Below are positions 52,076 through 60,499 of a stretch of DNA of 64,000 nucleotides, one piece after another. This DNA comes from Anaeromicrobium sediminis. Lineage in GTDB: Bacteria > Bacillota > Clostridia > Peptostreptococcales > Thermotaleaceae. The DNA lies in NCBI RefSeq assembly GCF_002270055.1, contig NZ_NIBG01000007.1, positions 1 through 64,000 of the forward strand, read 5' to 3'. Within the stretch, counting starts at the first letter, position 1, and every line of letters begins with the position of its first letter. The notes under the pieces were generated by a model. The model was given only the letters and a program-made list of their open reading frames with translations. It searched no databases and was not told where the DNA came from. The position numbers and the translations under genes are program-made.

Positions 52076-53368
52076 CTAATGACACTCTTGCATATGATTC
52101 ATAATATTTAATATTACCGCATCAGTAATTTTCATTCCCTTTTCAGATAATACCCCTAAATTTTTAATAGTTTCTTCCGCAGTCTCTCCCACTATTCCGT
52201 TTCTAGTTGGCACAATGGCATCATTTAAAGATAATAATACAGCTTGAATAGCTGCAGATGCGGATGTGGATAATTTAAGTGCACAACCCACTTTAGCTCC
52301 ATCACAAATCATTCCACTTAAATTAGCTATCATATTTTTCACTATTCCATCTATCTGAGCATGATTTGCACCCATTAACCATCCAATGGCCACACCAGCT
52401 CCTGTAGATGCTGCAACAGCACAACCACAAAGGGCAGATAATCTACCTATATAGTGCTTCACATAACTGTTTATAACATGACTTATAGCCACTGCTTTAG
52501 CTAATTTTTCATCCTCCACATTATATTTTCTCATGTAAGCAACAATAGGTAATATGGCTGTAAGTCCATTATTTCCACTTCCATTACTACTCATAACAGA
52601 CATATTTATTCCTGACATTCTAGCATCTGATGCAGCTGCTGTAAACATCATTGCTGTGTTTAATAAATCATCCGATAAAATTCCCTTTTTAATGTTTCCC
52701 TCAAGGGAGCTTCCAACTTTCATACCAAGCTCACTTTCTAAACCTTTCTCCGCCACAGCTTCATTCATTTTAAGACCATCTAACATGAATTTTACATCTT
52801 CAAAATCCATTTTTTCTATTTCCTTAACTATGTCATATATTTTCATATCATATATAAAAGTGTATGGCTCTTTTTTCACTTCACTTTTATTAGATTCTTC
52901 TAATATTATTTCTTCATTTTTCTTAATAAAAGTAAAATTTGTATGCTTATTACTAATTACAGTTTCCACCGTGCCATTATGTTTTTTTAATTTTACTTCA
53001 ATATATACCTTCTCATCCGTATCCTTAATTCCTATTTTAACTTTTCCACTTTTTAATAATTCTTTAGCTTCTTCTATGTGATGAGACTGGATATCCGCTA
53101 ATACATTTAATACTTTCTCACTCTTTCCTCCCACTAATCCTAGTGCCGCTGCAATTTCTAATCCAACTTCCTTTGTATTAGGAATTCCTACGCACAATCC
53201 ATTCTTATATACATTAGGAGAAAGTAAAACCTCCGCACTCTGAATTTCTCCATCTAATAATTCCTTTGCCTTTGCACAACCTAAAGCCACAGCTATTGGT
53301 TCTGTACACCCCATGGCAGGGACAACTTCTCCTTGTAGTAATTTTATGATTCCATCCTTTAAATTCAT
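52076..53368 (-). CDS. cdsB: L-cysteine desulfidase family protein
   Basis: A 430-residue protein of the UPF0597/CyuA-CdsB family: GEVVPAMGCTEPIAVALGCAKA (near 14) and the C-terminal LSALCGCAVAASTGAGVAIGW, MICDGAKVGCALK supply the conserved Fe-S cysteines. These enzymes degrade L-cysteine to pyruvate, sulfide and ammonia; the related serine dehydratase alpha subunit is the main alternative. The ATG at 53368 (MNLKDG) has GGAGAGGGG. A sigma-54 promoter lies just upstream and the activator gene is next to it, as with the CdsR-CdsB pair of Clostridioides difficile. Confidence 0.9.
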   Translation of the reverse strand: MNLKDGIIKLLQGEVVPAMGCTEPIAVALGCAKAKELLDGEIQSAEVLLSPNVYKNGLCVGIPNTKEVGLEIAAALGLVGGKSEKVLNVLADIQSHHIEEAKELLKSGKVKIGIKDTDEKVYIEVKLKKHNGTVETVISNKHTNFTFIKKNEEIILEESNKSEVKKEPYTFIYDMKIYDIVKEIEKMDFEDVKFMLDGLKMNEAVAEKGLESELGMKVGSSLEGNIKKGILSDDLLNTAMMFTAAASDARMSGINMSVMSSNGSGNNGLTAILPIVAYMRKYNVEDEKLAKAVAISHVINSYVKHYIGRLSALCGCAVAASTGAGVAIGWLMGANHAQIDGIVKNMIANLSGMICDGAKVGCALKLSTSASAAIQAVLLSLNDAIVPTRNGIVGETAEETIKNLGVLSEKGMKITDAVILNIMNHMQECH

Positions 53369-53409
53369 TATAAATCCCCTCTCCATTCATTATATCTGAT
53401 TATTTATTT

Positions 53410-53425
53410 TGCAATTATCATGCCA
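53410..53425 (-). promoter_or_regulatory. Sigma-54 (-24/-12) promoter of cdsB
   Basis: On the minus strand TGGCATGATAATTGCA has GG and GC 10 bases apart, a near-consensus -24/-12 promoter. Transcription should begin near 53400, about 32 bases before the ATG. Confidence 0.88.
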
Positions 53426-53467
53426 ATGGCTCAAAGAGGGTTTTTACCTATTGTTCCAAATCCCCAG

Positions 53468-53530
53468 TCTCATTTTGAGAAAAAAACGTAAAAAAACAGT
53501 CTCATTATGAGATTTTTTCTCATAATGAGA
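53468..53530. promoter_or_regulatory. Three palindromic activator sites TCTCATNNTGAGA
   Basis: TCTCATTTTGAGA (53468-53480), TCTCATTATGAGA (53500-53512) and TCTCATAATGAGA (53518-53530) are 13-bp palindromic copies. Centres are 32 and 18 bases apart and lie roughly 50-100 bases upstream of the sigma-54 promoter, the expected enhancer position. The last two also form one perfect 16-bp inverted repeat (53497-53533) that overlaps the activator stop codon and could act as its terminator. Confidence 0.75.
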
Positions 53531-55295
53531 CTGTGATATTATAACTTTTAATTTTCCTATACATGGTAGCTCTTCCTAATCCTAAGGCTCTAGCAGCCTT
53601 TTCTACAGCCTGTTTATCACCCTTATAATACTCTAATGCCTTTTCTATTTCTCTTCTCTCTAAATCCTTTATAGGGATTATTCTTTCCTCTATATTTTTG
53701 CAGCACTCCTTCTTCTTTTTCAACCTTACCGGTAGATCTTCCATTCCTATGAAATTGAGATTACACATATTAACTGCATACTCTATGGAGTTTTCCAATT
53801 CCCTCACATTACCAGGCCAACTATACTTTTTAAATATATCTATTGCATCTTTATTAAAACCTAATATGTTTTTGTTTAACTTTTTATTACACTTCCTCAA
53901 AAGTTCATATATTATATTTTCCACATCTTCCTTCCTTTCCCTTAAAGGAGGTATATGGATTGGTATTACATTTAATCTATAAAATAGATCTTCTCTAAAT
54001 TCCCCTTCCAAAACTTTCTTTTCTAAATCCCTGTTTGTGGCAGCAATTATCCTAACATCTACAGATATATTATCATTAGCTCCTATCTTTTCTATAGTAT
54101 ATTCTTGCAATACCCTTAACAATTTAGTTTGAAGGTGTATTGGCATATCTCCTATTTCATCTAAAAATATAGTCCCCTTATTTGCTAATTCAAATTTACC
54201 TGCTCTTCCACCCTTTTTTCCACCCGTAAATGAGCCTTCCTCATATCCAAACAATTCACTTTCAAGCAAGCTCTCAGGTATGGCTGCACAGTTTATGGGA
54301 ATAAACGGTCCTTTTCCCCTATTACTATTAAAATGAATTGCCCTTGCAAACAATTCCTTTCCCGTTCCACTCTCTCCATGAATTAATACGGTAGAATTTG
54401 AAAAGGAAGCTTTCTTAGCATCTTTTTTAACCTGCTCCATGACAAAACTATTTCCTATAATATCATCAAAGGTTGTAATTATATTTGTATTAGATATGTA
54501 ATTTACCACTTCTAACATTTCACATACGTTAGAAAAAGTAAACACCATCCCTATCTTACTTCCTTCTACTTCTATCAATTTTCCACTATAAAAACCTCTT
54601 ATGGAACAATCTGCATGATTATATTCAAAGGGAATATTTTTAACTTCTTCATTGCCCGTTAAAATTTCATTTACATTTATATTCTCTATTAAATCTATTA
54701 TATTAATTCCCTTTAATTTATTTCCATCCATATTAAATAATTCAGTGGCTTTAAAATTAAATTGAATTATCTTTCCTTCTTCATCAACAGCAACTATACT
54801 TTTATCCACTGAATTTAATACGGTCTCTAATTCCTTTAATAATAATTTTATTTTTTCTGTCTTCTCTAGTTCTATTAGTTTAGTTCCTATTAAATCTGCC
54901 ATTTTATTTAAAAAGTCCAATAGATCTTCCCTATTCTTTATTATTTCCTTCCTCTGCTCTTCATTTAATGCTATTAACCCTATAACTCCTACAGGCTCAT
55001 CCTTTACCTTTATAGGACAACATACTTCCGCATATTCTTTGCAGTTTTCCTTATCCTTACACCGTTTACAAACTGCATGCTCCTTTGGATTTTCCACAAC
55101 AAGGCCCTCTCCAGTTTTCAAGGAATACGCAAATATAGAATCCACATCTATTCGATTATTAAAAGAGGCTTTTTTTTCACCTGTTACAGCTATCCGATCC
55201 AGGTTCTTATCCACTATGGTAACTTCCACTTTCATGACACTGGCAATAGCTTGAGCAATACTCTGCACACTAGATACAATCTTTTTAAGTTCCAT
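53520..55295 (-). CDS. cdsR: Sigma-54-dependent activator of cysteine desulfidase
   Basis: A 591-residue enhancer-binding protein. The N-terminal GAF-like domain (1-130) ends with a cysteine cluster (CKRCKDKENCKEYAEVCCP) that may bind metal or sense cysteine. A PAS domain (~155-255) precedes the AAA+ domain, where Walker A is GESGTGKE and the sigma-54 contact loop is GSFTGG (354-359) instead of GAFTGA. A Fis-type helix-turn-helix ends the protein (AARALGLGRATMYRKI). It should activate cdsB. The name follows the C. difficile regulator by neighbourhood, not by proven orthology. ATG with AAGGAGG. Confidence 0.9.
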   Translation of the reverse strand: MELKKIVSSVQSIAQAIASVMKVEVTIVDKNLDRIAVTGEKKASFNNRIDVDSIFAYSLKTGEGLVVENPKEHAVCKRCKDKENCKEYAEVCCPIKVKDEPVGVIGLIALNEEQRKEIIKNREDLLDFLNKMADLIGTKLIELEKTEKIKLLLKELETVLNSVDKSIVAVDEEGKIIQFNFKATELFNMDGNKLKGINIIDLIENINVNEILTGNEEVKNIPFEYNHADCSIRGFYSGKLIEVEGSKIGMVFTFSNVCEMLEVVNYISNTNIITTFDDIIGNSFVMEQVKKDAKKASFSNSTVLIHGESGTGKELFARAIHFNSNRGKGPFIPINCAAIPESLLESELFGYEEGSFTGGKKGGRAGKFELANKGTIFLDEIGDMPIHLQTKLLRVLQEYTIEKIGANDNISVDVRIIAATNRDLEKKVLEGEFREDLFYRLNVIPIHIPPLRERKEDVENIIYELLRKCNKKLNKNILGFNKDAIDIFKKYSWPGNVRELENSIEYAVNMCNLNFIGMEDLPVRLKKKKECCKNIEERIIPIKDLERREIEKALEYYKGDKQAVEKAARALGLGRATMYRKIKSYNITVSL

Positions 55296-55337
55296 TAATA
55301 TCCTCCTTTTCTATATAATAAAATAGAGTAGAACTAT

Positions 55338-56273
55338 TTATTCTACCCTCTCTAGTTTAACTTGATTATAAAAATTTTCCACATTATTAATATCTACAAA
55401 TCCAATTTTCTTTTCTATTACGTTGGCTGTTCCTGTGGCTACGGCATACTTAAAGGCCTCTTGTATGTCATTTTCCTTTAAAAGAGTCACTGCAAATCCC
55501 GCTACAAAAGCATCACCACATCCTATAGAGTTTATAGCCTCAACTGGTCCCCCAACTTTCACCCTATAAGCTTCATCCTTAGTAACAAATATGGCCCCAT
55601 CTTTTCCTAAAGATATAGATACCACTTCCACCCCTTGTCTACAAATATGTTTACATTCAAATATTATTTCTCTCTCACTATTTAACTCATAACCTACCAA
55701 CTCTTCTAATTCAGGTAGGTTTGGCTTTATCATAAAAGGCTTTGCCTTTATAGCTTCTTTCAAATATTCTCCACTTGCATCTATTATCATCTTAACATTA
55801 TTATCTTTAGCGATCTTAACCATATCTCCATATATGGTTTTAGGTAGTCCCCTTGGTACAGTTCCAGCAGCAATTATTATTCTACTGTATTTTAGTACCT
55901 TTACAAACTCTTTTACAAATTCATTTAATTCACTTTTACTTACTACAGGTCCATATTCCCCTAATATAGTTTCCGTATTGTTTACAGGATCAACAATTGC
56001 AGTAAATATTCTGGATGGTTCCTTAATTTCTACAAAGGAAGTGTCTATTCCTAACTTATATAGTTCAGATTTAATAAACTCACCTGTGTAGCCACCTAGA
56101 AAACCTGTAGCATTCATTCTTTCACCTAAAATAGATGCTACACGGGCAACATTTAGCCCTTTTCCTCCAGCAGTAATTTTCACATCATCCACATGATATC
56201 TCTTATTCGGTTTAAAATCATTTATTATATACGCCCTATCTACTGCAGGGTTTAAGGTAACTGTAGTAATCAT
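55338..56273 (-). CDS. PfkB-family sugar kinase (1-phosphofructokinase type)
   Basis: A 311-residue ribokinase-fold kinase. The N-terminal TVTLNPAVDRAYI and AGGKGLNVARVASILG are typical of FruK/LacC; the catalytic aspartate and anion hole are in NSIGCGDAFVAGFA near 255. It phosphorylates fructose 1-phosphate or tagatose 6-phosphate; which one is not decided by the sequence. No PTS or DeoR gene is adjacent, so it seems to be alone. It lies 42 bases before cdsR in the same direction. ATG with AAGGGGAT. Confidence 0.9.
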   Translation of the reverse strand: MITTVTLNPAVDRAYIINDFKPNKRYHVDDVKITAGGKGLNVARVASILGERMNATGFLGGYTGEFIKSELYKLGIDTSFVEIKEPSRIFTAIVDPVNNTETILGEYGPVVSKSELNEFVKEFVKVLKYSRIIIAAGTVPRGLPKTIYGDMVKIAKDNNVKMIIDASGEYLKEAIKAKPFMIKPNLPELEELVGYELNSEREIIFECKHICRQGVEVVSISLGKDGAIFVTKDEAYRVKVGGPVEAINSIGCGDAFVAGFAVTLLKENDIQEAFKYAVATGTANVIEKKIGFVDINNVENFYNQVKLERVE

Positions 56274-56366
56274 ATGATCCCCTTCTTAAGCAAAATAATA
56301 CAAACTTATTATATAATTAAAATGTAATATTTGCAAAGATTTTTTAAAATATACTACTTATTATTT

Positions 56367-56498
56367 TTATTGCCTAATGTTTATTTTATACAATATTTCC
56401 TTTATTTCTTTTAAAAGTACTACAATTTTATTAAGAGTATATTGAATACTGACTAATATTATAAAAAAAACCATAATAACCATAATTTTGTAATCCAT
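56367..56498 (-). CDS. Small membrane peptide, 43 aa
   Basis: A 43-residue ORF starting MDYKIMVIMVFFIILVSIQYTL with one transmembrane helix and a charged amphipathic tail. GGAGGG lies 7 bases before the ATG, a very good site, which is the main support. It stands alone between the PfkB kinase and the SSB gene. No family recognised. Confidence 0.55.
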   Translation of the reverse strand: MDYKIMVIMVFFIILVSIQYTLNKIVVLLKEIKEILYKINIRQ

Positions 56499-56617
56499 CT
56501 TATCGCCCTCCCTATTTTACCTATTATAATCTATTTTAAATATTTTAATCAACGATTAAGTTATTAAATAACAACAAAATAGAGAAGTAACGCAACTTGT
56601 CACTTCCCCTTAAAATC

Positions 56618-57262
56618 TTATTCCTTTAATTTATTATTATTGTCACTTATTTCCATTTTGGATACAGAAACTTCATAAGCCACCTTAGTTATTACATCTT
56701 CTTCATTTAATTTCTTTTGATATTCTCTACTTTGAGCTCTTCCCCATATCTTTATATGATCTCCAACTTTTAACTTTTCAGAAAATCTAGCATTTCTTCC
56801 CCATGCAATACAGGGAATATAATCAGATTTATTATAAGGCCTATTTACTGCTATTAACATATCAGTTATTTCTCTACCAAATGGAGTAGATCGATATACG
56901 GGTTCTTTGCATATATATCCATCTAAAAATACTTGGTTAGGATTTTTTATTTCTTCTTCTTCAAAAATTTCCATATCACGAGCAAAAACTGTAATAACTA
57001 ATTTGTTCCTGCCATTCACATACTTATTATATGAACGCAACTGTCCTTCTATTTTCAGTTTAGTACCACATTTAATGTTTTCTCCCATTAATATTCTCTC
57101 TGATATAGTAATGGGTAACACATCATTATATTCACTGAGTCTTGGAACTTTAATATCTAGTGAATAAAAACCTTCTCCATACATTTCATGACTAAAACTC
57201 AAAGGAGAACATACTTCACCTATTACACTCACCAGATTCGTATCAATAACCTTGTCAGTCAT
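56618..57262 (-). CDS. Single-stranded DNA-binding protein with two OB folds
   Basis: A 214-residue protein of two SSB-type OB folds: residues ~8-105 (NLVSVIGEVCSPL, KIEGQLRSY) and ~110-205 (NQVFLDGYICKEPVYRSTPFGREITDMLIAVNR, IKIWGRAQSREY). The second fold is closest to classical SSB. No acidic DDxIPF tail is present, so it is probably a specialised SSB-like protein. The family binds single-stranded DNA. The ATG has GGAGCGTGGGGGG. Monocistronic. Confidence 0.85.
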   Translation of the reverse strand: MTDKVIDTNLVSVIGEVCSPLSFSHEMYGEGFYSLDIKVPRLSEYNDVLPITISERILMGENIKCGTKLKIEGQLRSYNKYVNGRNKLVITVFARDMEIFEEEEIKNPNQVFLDGYICKEPVYRSTPFGREITDMLIAVNRPYNKSDYIPCIAWGRNARFSEKLKVGDHIKIWGRAQSREYQKKLNEEDVITKVAYEVSVSKMEISDNNNKLKE

Positions 57263-57477
57263 CCCCCCACGCTCCTTCCTATTTCTTGTGTACTTTTAGG
57301 GCTTATCTACAATTATATCTATTCATTTTTTTAATATAATATGATAAGAAAATTAACTTTTTTCTCTGAAAGGAGTTTTATTGGGGTAAAAATATTTTTA
57401 TAATCGGCAAAAATTTCACCTTTATCCAAAGCTATGTATTATTACACTTTTATCCTAAGGCTTTTTTCCATAAGATT

Positions 57478-58098
57478 CTATTGAATATACATATCTTCTA
57501 AAAATTTTAATAATTTATACGGATCTATACCATATAATAATAATACACCTATGGCTCCTAATGAATTATATACGGCTTTTTCATCTTCACTATTTATTAT
57601 GACTGGAAATTCTACTGGTTCTACTTCCAGGTCACCTCTAGCACTAATGGACCTTTGTAAAAAGCAATTTAACTTTATTTTGTCAGAAACCATCAAACTA
57701 GAAGCTGTCAAAGTAGCTCTTTTACTCATACCATAGGATACTACCAATCTTTCATCATTATGACCCAACACAAAAGGAGTGTTGTTATCATCTTCGTTCA
57801 TAATTACCACACCATTGTTTTTAACATAATTTAAAACTTTCCTTTGAAATCCAATGTCTTCTTTTCTAGTATCTATGTGTAATAAAATATCTAAATTTAT
57901 GTGTTTTTCTAAATTACAGGTATCTAAGTTTAATAAAAGAATATCTATTCCTTCATAATCTAAAATATACTCCTTATATTCCATATCTCTAATTTTATAA
58001 CCCTTTTTACTTAAAACGTGTTTTATTATCTTAGATGATATTTTATTTTCATCTCCTAATACTCCTATAATTTGAACATGATTCGAAAGTTTGCTCAT
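57478..58098 (-). CDS. Mur-ligase-like protein lacking the ATP-binding P-loop
   Basis: A 206-residue protein whose middle part (NNGVVIMNEDDNNT, VVSYGMSKRATLTASS) resembles the central domain of Mur/CapB ligases, and whose C-terminal PVIINSEDEKAVYNSLGAIGVLLLYGID resembles the corresponding substrate-binding edge. The GKT/S P-loop of real ligases is absent at the N-terminus, so it is either a degenerate ligase-fold protein or a small clade with another function. ATG with AAGGAG. Family call tentative. Confidence 0.45.
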   Translation of the reverse strand: MSKLSNHVQIIGVLGDENKISSKIIKHVLSKKGYKIRDMEYKEYILDYEGIDILLLNLDTCNLEKHINLDILLHIDTRKEDIGFQRKVLNYVKNNGVVIMNEDDNNTPFVLGHNDERLVVSYGMSKRATLTASSLMVSDKIKLNCFLQRSISARGDLEVEPVEFPVIINSEDEKAVYNSLGAIGVLLLYGIDPYKLLKFLEDMYIQ

Positions 58099-58178
58099 GC
58101 TTTCATACTCCTTTTGGTAGCGATTATATGGTTATTTTTCTCTTAGTTTTACTAAAAAATTCACTTTAAAAAATAAAA

Positions 58179-58207
58179 AGGCTTGAAAGTCTCAAAACTT
58201 TCAAACC
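58179..58207 (-). terminator. Terminator of the NSS transporter operon
   Basis: GGTTTGAAAGT pairs with ACTTTCAAGCC, followed by a T-run on the minus strand, about 10 bases past the small-subunit stop. Confidence 0.8.
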
Positions 58208-58215
58208 TCTTATTC

Positions 58216-58317
58216 TTATTCATTCTCAGAATTAAATGCTTTATTAACTAAAAACAAAAAACCACCTAAGTAAAATCCTAATACACAAATCATCATTATT
58301 AACGATTTAAATGCCAT
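58216..58317 (-). CDS. MetS-like small subunit of the NSS transporter, 33 aa
   Basis: A 33-residue peptide with one transmembrane helix (MMICVLGFYLGGFLFLV) and a short charged tail. AAAGGGGGA lies before the ATG at 58317. It starts 1 base after the transporter stop codon. In Corynebacterium the NSS importer MetP needs a similar peptide MetS; position, size and helix match, so I assign it to that class. Confidence 0.8.
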   Translation of the reverse strand: MAFKSLIMMICVLGFYLGGFLFLVNKAFNSENE

Positions 58318-58318
58318 A

Positions 58319-59812
58319 TTATTCGTCCCCCTTTGTAGCCGTAATATCAAATCCTTTGCCAATACCACTAGAGAATAAATTATTAGTAGCCATTGCAAAT
58401 ACTACGTATAATACAAATTGGAATATTATTGTTCCTACACTAAAGGTTTCAAAAGGTTTCCACCAACTATCCGGAGACCAACCAATAGCTTTAAGCATCC
58501 ACCATCCTGTTAATATGGTAAACATTACAGGGAATAGCTTTACACAAACACTCCACCACTTTCCAATTTTGAAATCAGACCAAGGAGTATTGATGTATTT
58601 TGTTCTAATGTTCTCTACTCCATACTTGATAAGTGCAAATGCTATGAACAATCCACTTACTAGTAATCCTATCCCTAATACCCAATCTTGGTTATCTAAA
58701 AAGCTTACACTATAAGCAGATGGTACTCCTACTATCATTCCAAAAGCCACAATTGCTACAGTAGCTTTTTTTCTAGTAAATCCTGCGTCCATAAGATTTC
58801 TAACACCAACTTCTATCATTGGTAATAGAGATGATAAAGCTGCTATAGTCATACATAAGAAAAATACAGCTGCTATAATATTTCCTGCTGGCATAGTAGG
58901 GAATAATTGAGCTAAGTAAATAAAAGTTAAACCAGTATTTCCAGAAGATAAAACTTGACTAGTAAACTCTTGTGATGGAGATAGTGCAAATATAGCTGGA
59001 AGTATTGTAATTCCTGCTAGAAGTGATCCCACATTATTTCCAAATCCCATTATCATACAGTTTCCTGCCACGTCTTCTTTCTTTTTAGTGTATACGGCAT
59101 AAGTTATAATAAAGCCCCATCCAGCTCCTGTGGACCATGCTGCTTGAGTAAATGCTTCTAACCAAATCTTTGGATTTGATAAGAGACTAAAATCTGGATT
59201 AAATAAATATTCTAATCCCTTTAATGCACCTGGTAATGTTAATGATCTTATTGCTGCCCCAATTAATAATACAAATAATGTAGGTATCATAACTTTACAA
59301 GCTTTTTCTATTCCGTCGTTAACACCCTTGTATATTATAATTCCTGCAATCGCAATTGACATAAAGTGCAGTGGTATAGTTTGCCACGGACTTGTAGTAA
59401 ATGTATCCCATATGACCTGCGTATCTGCAGTAGTCATACCAGCTTTAAATGCCCCAGATAAAGCCAGTGTAAAATACTTAAAGCACCATCCCATAACTAC
59501 AGCATAATATGCCATAATTAAAAGACAAACTGCAGCAATCCACGTTCCCATCCACGTGAACTTTTTTCCTACAAAATCTCTAAAAGCCCCGATAGTTCCA
59601 AGACCAGTTTTTCTTCCCATTACCATTTCTCCCATTAGTAATGGTATAGCCCAAACAAATAGCGCGATTGTCCATGCTATTAAAAAAGGTCCTCCACCAT
59701 TTGAAGCTACAACCCTAGGAAATCTCCATATATTTCCTGTTCCAATTGCCATTCCCATAGATGCGGCTATAAATCCCCATCTACTGCCCCATTGTTCTTT
59801 CTTTTGACTCAT
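58319..59812 (-). CDS. NSS (SNF) family sodium-dependent amino acid transporter
   Basis: A 497-residue protein with about 11-12 transmembrane helices. The NSS signature WGSRWGFIAASMGMAIGTGNIWRFPRV at residues 8-34, with the unwound TM1 NIWRFP, and the repeat in TM6-7 (AFTQAAWSTGAGWGFII) are typical of bacterial Na+/amino-acid symporters. Neighbours are a MetS-like peptide and an upstream T-box, so expression is tuned to an uncharged tRNA; the codon read is discussed under the leader. Substrate is probably the matching amino acid. ATG with AGGAGGAG. Confidence 0.93.
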   Translation of the reverse strand: MSQKKEQWGSRWGFIAASMGMAIGTGNIWRFPRVVASNGGGPFLIAWTIALFVWAIPLLMGEMVMGRKTGLGTIGAFRDFVGKKFTWMGTWIAAVCLLIMAYYAVVMGWCFKYFTLALSGAFKAGMTTADTQVIWDTFTTSPWQTIPLHFMSIAIAGIIIYKGVNDGIEKACKVMIPTLFVLLIGAAIRSLTLPGALKGLEYLFNPDFSLLSNPKIWLEAFTQAAWSTGAGWGFIITYAVYTKKKEDVAGNCMIMGFGNNVGSLLAGITILPAIFALSPSQEFTSQVLSSGNTGLTFIYLAQLFPTMPAGNIIAAVFFLCMTIAALSSLLPMIEVGVRNLMDAGFTRKKATVAIVAFGMIVGVPSAYSVSFLDNQDWVLGIGLLVSGLFIAFALIKYGVENIRTKYINTPWSDFKIGKWWSVCVKLFPVMFTILTGWWMLKAIGWSPDSWWKPFETFSVGTIIFQFVLYVVFAMATNNLFSSGIGKGFDITATKGDE

Positions 59813-60210
59813 AAATCTCCTCCTAAATTATTTTTTATTTAAAATTAATTAAAATCACATGAAATACTTGTCCTAAAATAGTATTTTAAGACTTTTATCT
59901 AGTAAACTGCTAAACTGCACACTGTTGAACTATACAATGGCAAAAAGAAGTGTTAGTTAAATATTAAACACTCTCCCATGTATTATTAGTGAGTAGGTTT
60001 TATAAATTTAATAAAAGATGAAATGTTTTTTCCGAAATGTTATTAATAGATTGGCTTTTAGTATTTAAAATTAAGAAATTATAAGTACCTTTGACTAGAT
60101 ACATTATAAAAGGTCTTACGACTAAAACATTCCTGCAGATTTTTACGAAATGGAAACACAGAAACTATCCTTGTGTAAACTTAGGAAAACTCATAATTCT
60201 TCATAGATTA
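59813..60210. other. Long leader between T-box and NSS transporter
   Basis: About 400 bases of AT-rich sequence between the T-box terminator and the transporter start. I see no ORF with a good site and no second clear structure. It could hold an additional internal promoter. Confidence 0.4.
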
Positions 60211-60450
60211 TAAAAAAACTCTCATCCCTAAAAAAGGGACGAGAGTATGCTCGCGGTACCACCCTAATTAACTACACTTGCCTATTGTAGTTCACTTAGT
60301 TAATCGTAACGTGATTAAAACGTAATAGCTCATCACCATCTGCTCGGGAACAGGTTCAAAACACTAGTTCATAAACCTCTCACCACCGGCTTACTCTCTG
60401 TAAAACATCATGCTTTTACTATTTTCCTTCATAGCATTTTACATATTTTA
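60211..60450 (-). promoter_or_regulatory. T-box leader of the NSS transporter (specifier CCT or CTG)
   Basis: The T-box core AGGGTGGTACCGCGAGC (60249-60265) is followed by a hairpin (CTCTCGTCCC/GGGATGAGAG) and T-run. Stem I contains GGAAAATAGTAAAAGC on the 5' side and GAACCTGTTCCCGAGC on the 3' side. Pairing GGAA with TTCC gives specifier CCT (Pro, 60352-60354) plus one purine; shifting one base gives CTG (Leu). CCT is preferred, because a purine after the specifier is usual. Confidence 0.85.
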
Positions 60451-60499
60451 CTATCTATAACTTGTATACATTATATCATTAAACTTTCACGGTGTCAAA

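Noticed and set aside
52554-53081. 175-codon ORF antisense to cdsB
   Set aside because: Serine/phenylalanine-rich mirror translation with no ribosome binding site; the minus-strand gene is well conserved.
53468-53530. Palindrome cluster as a CRISPR-like array
   Set aside because: Only three 13-bp palindromes at unequal spacing with no uniform spacers and no cas genes; enhancer sites explain them better.
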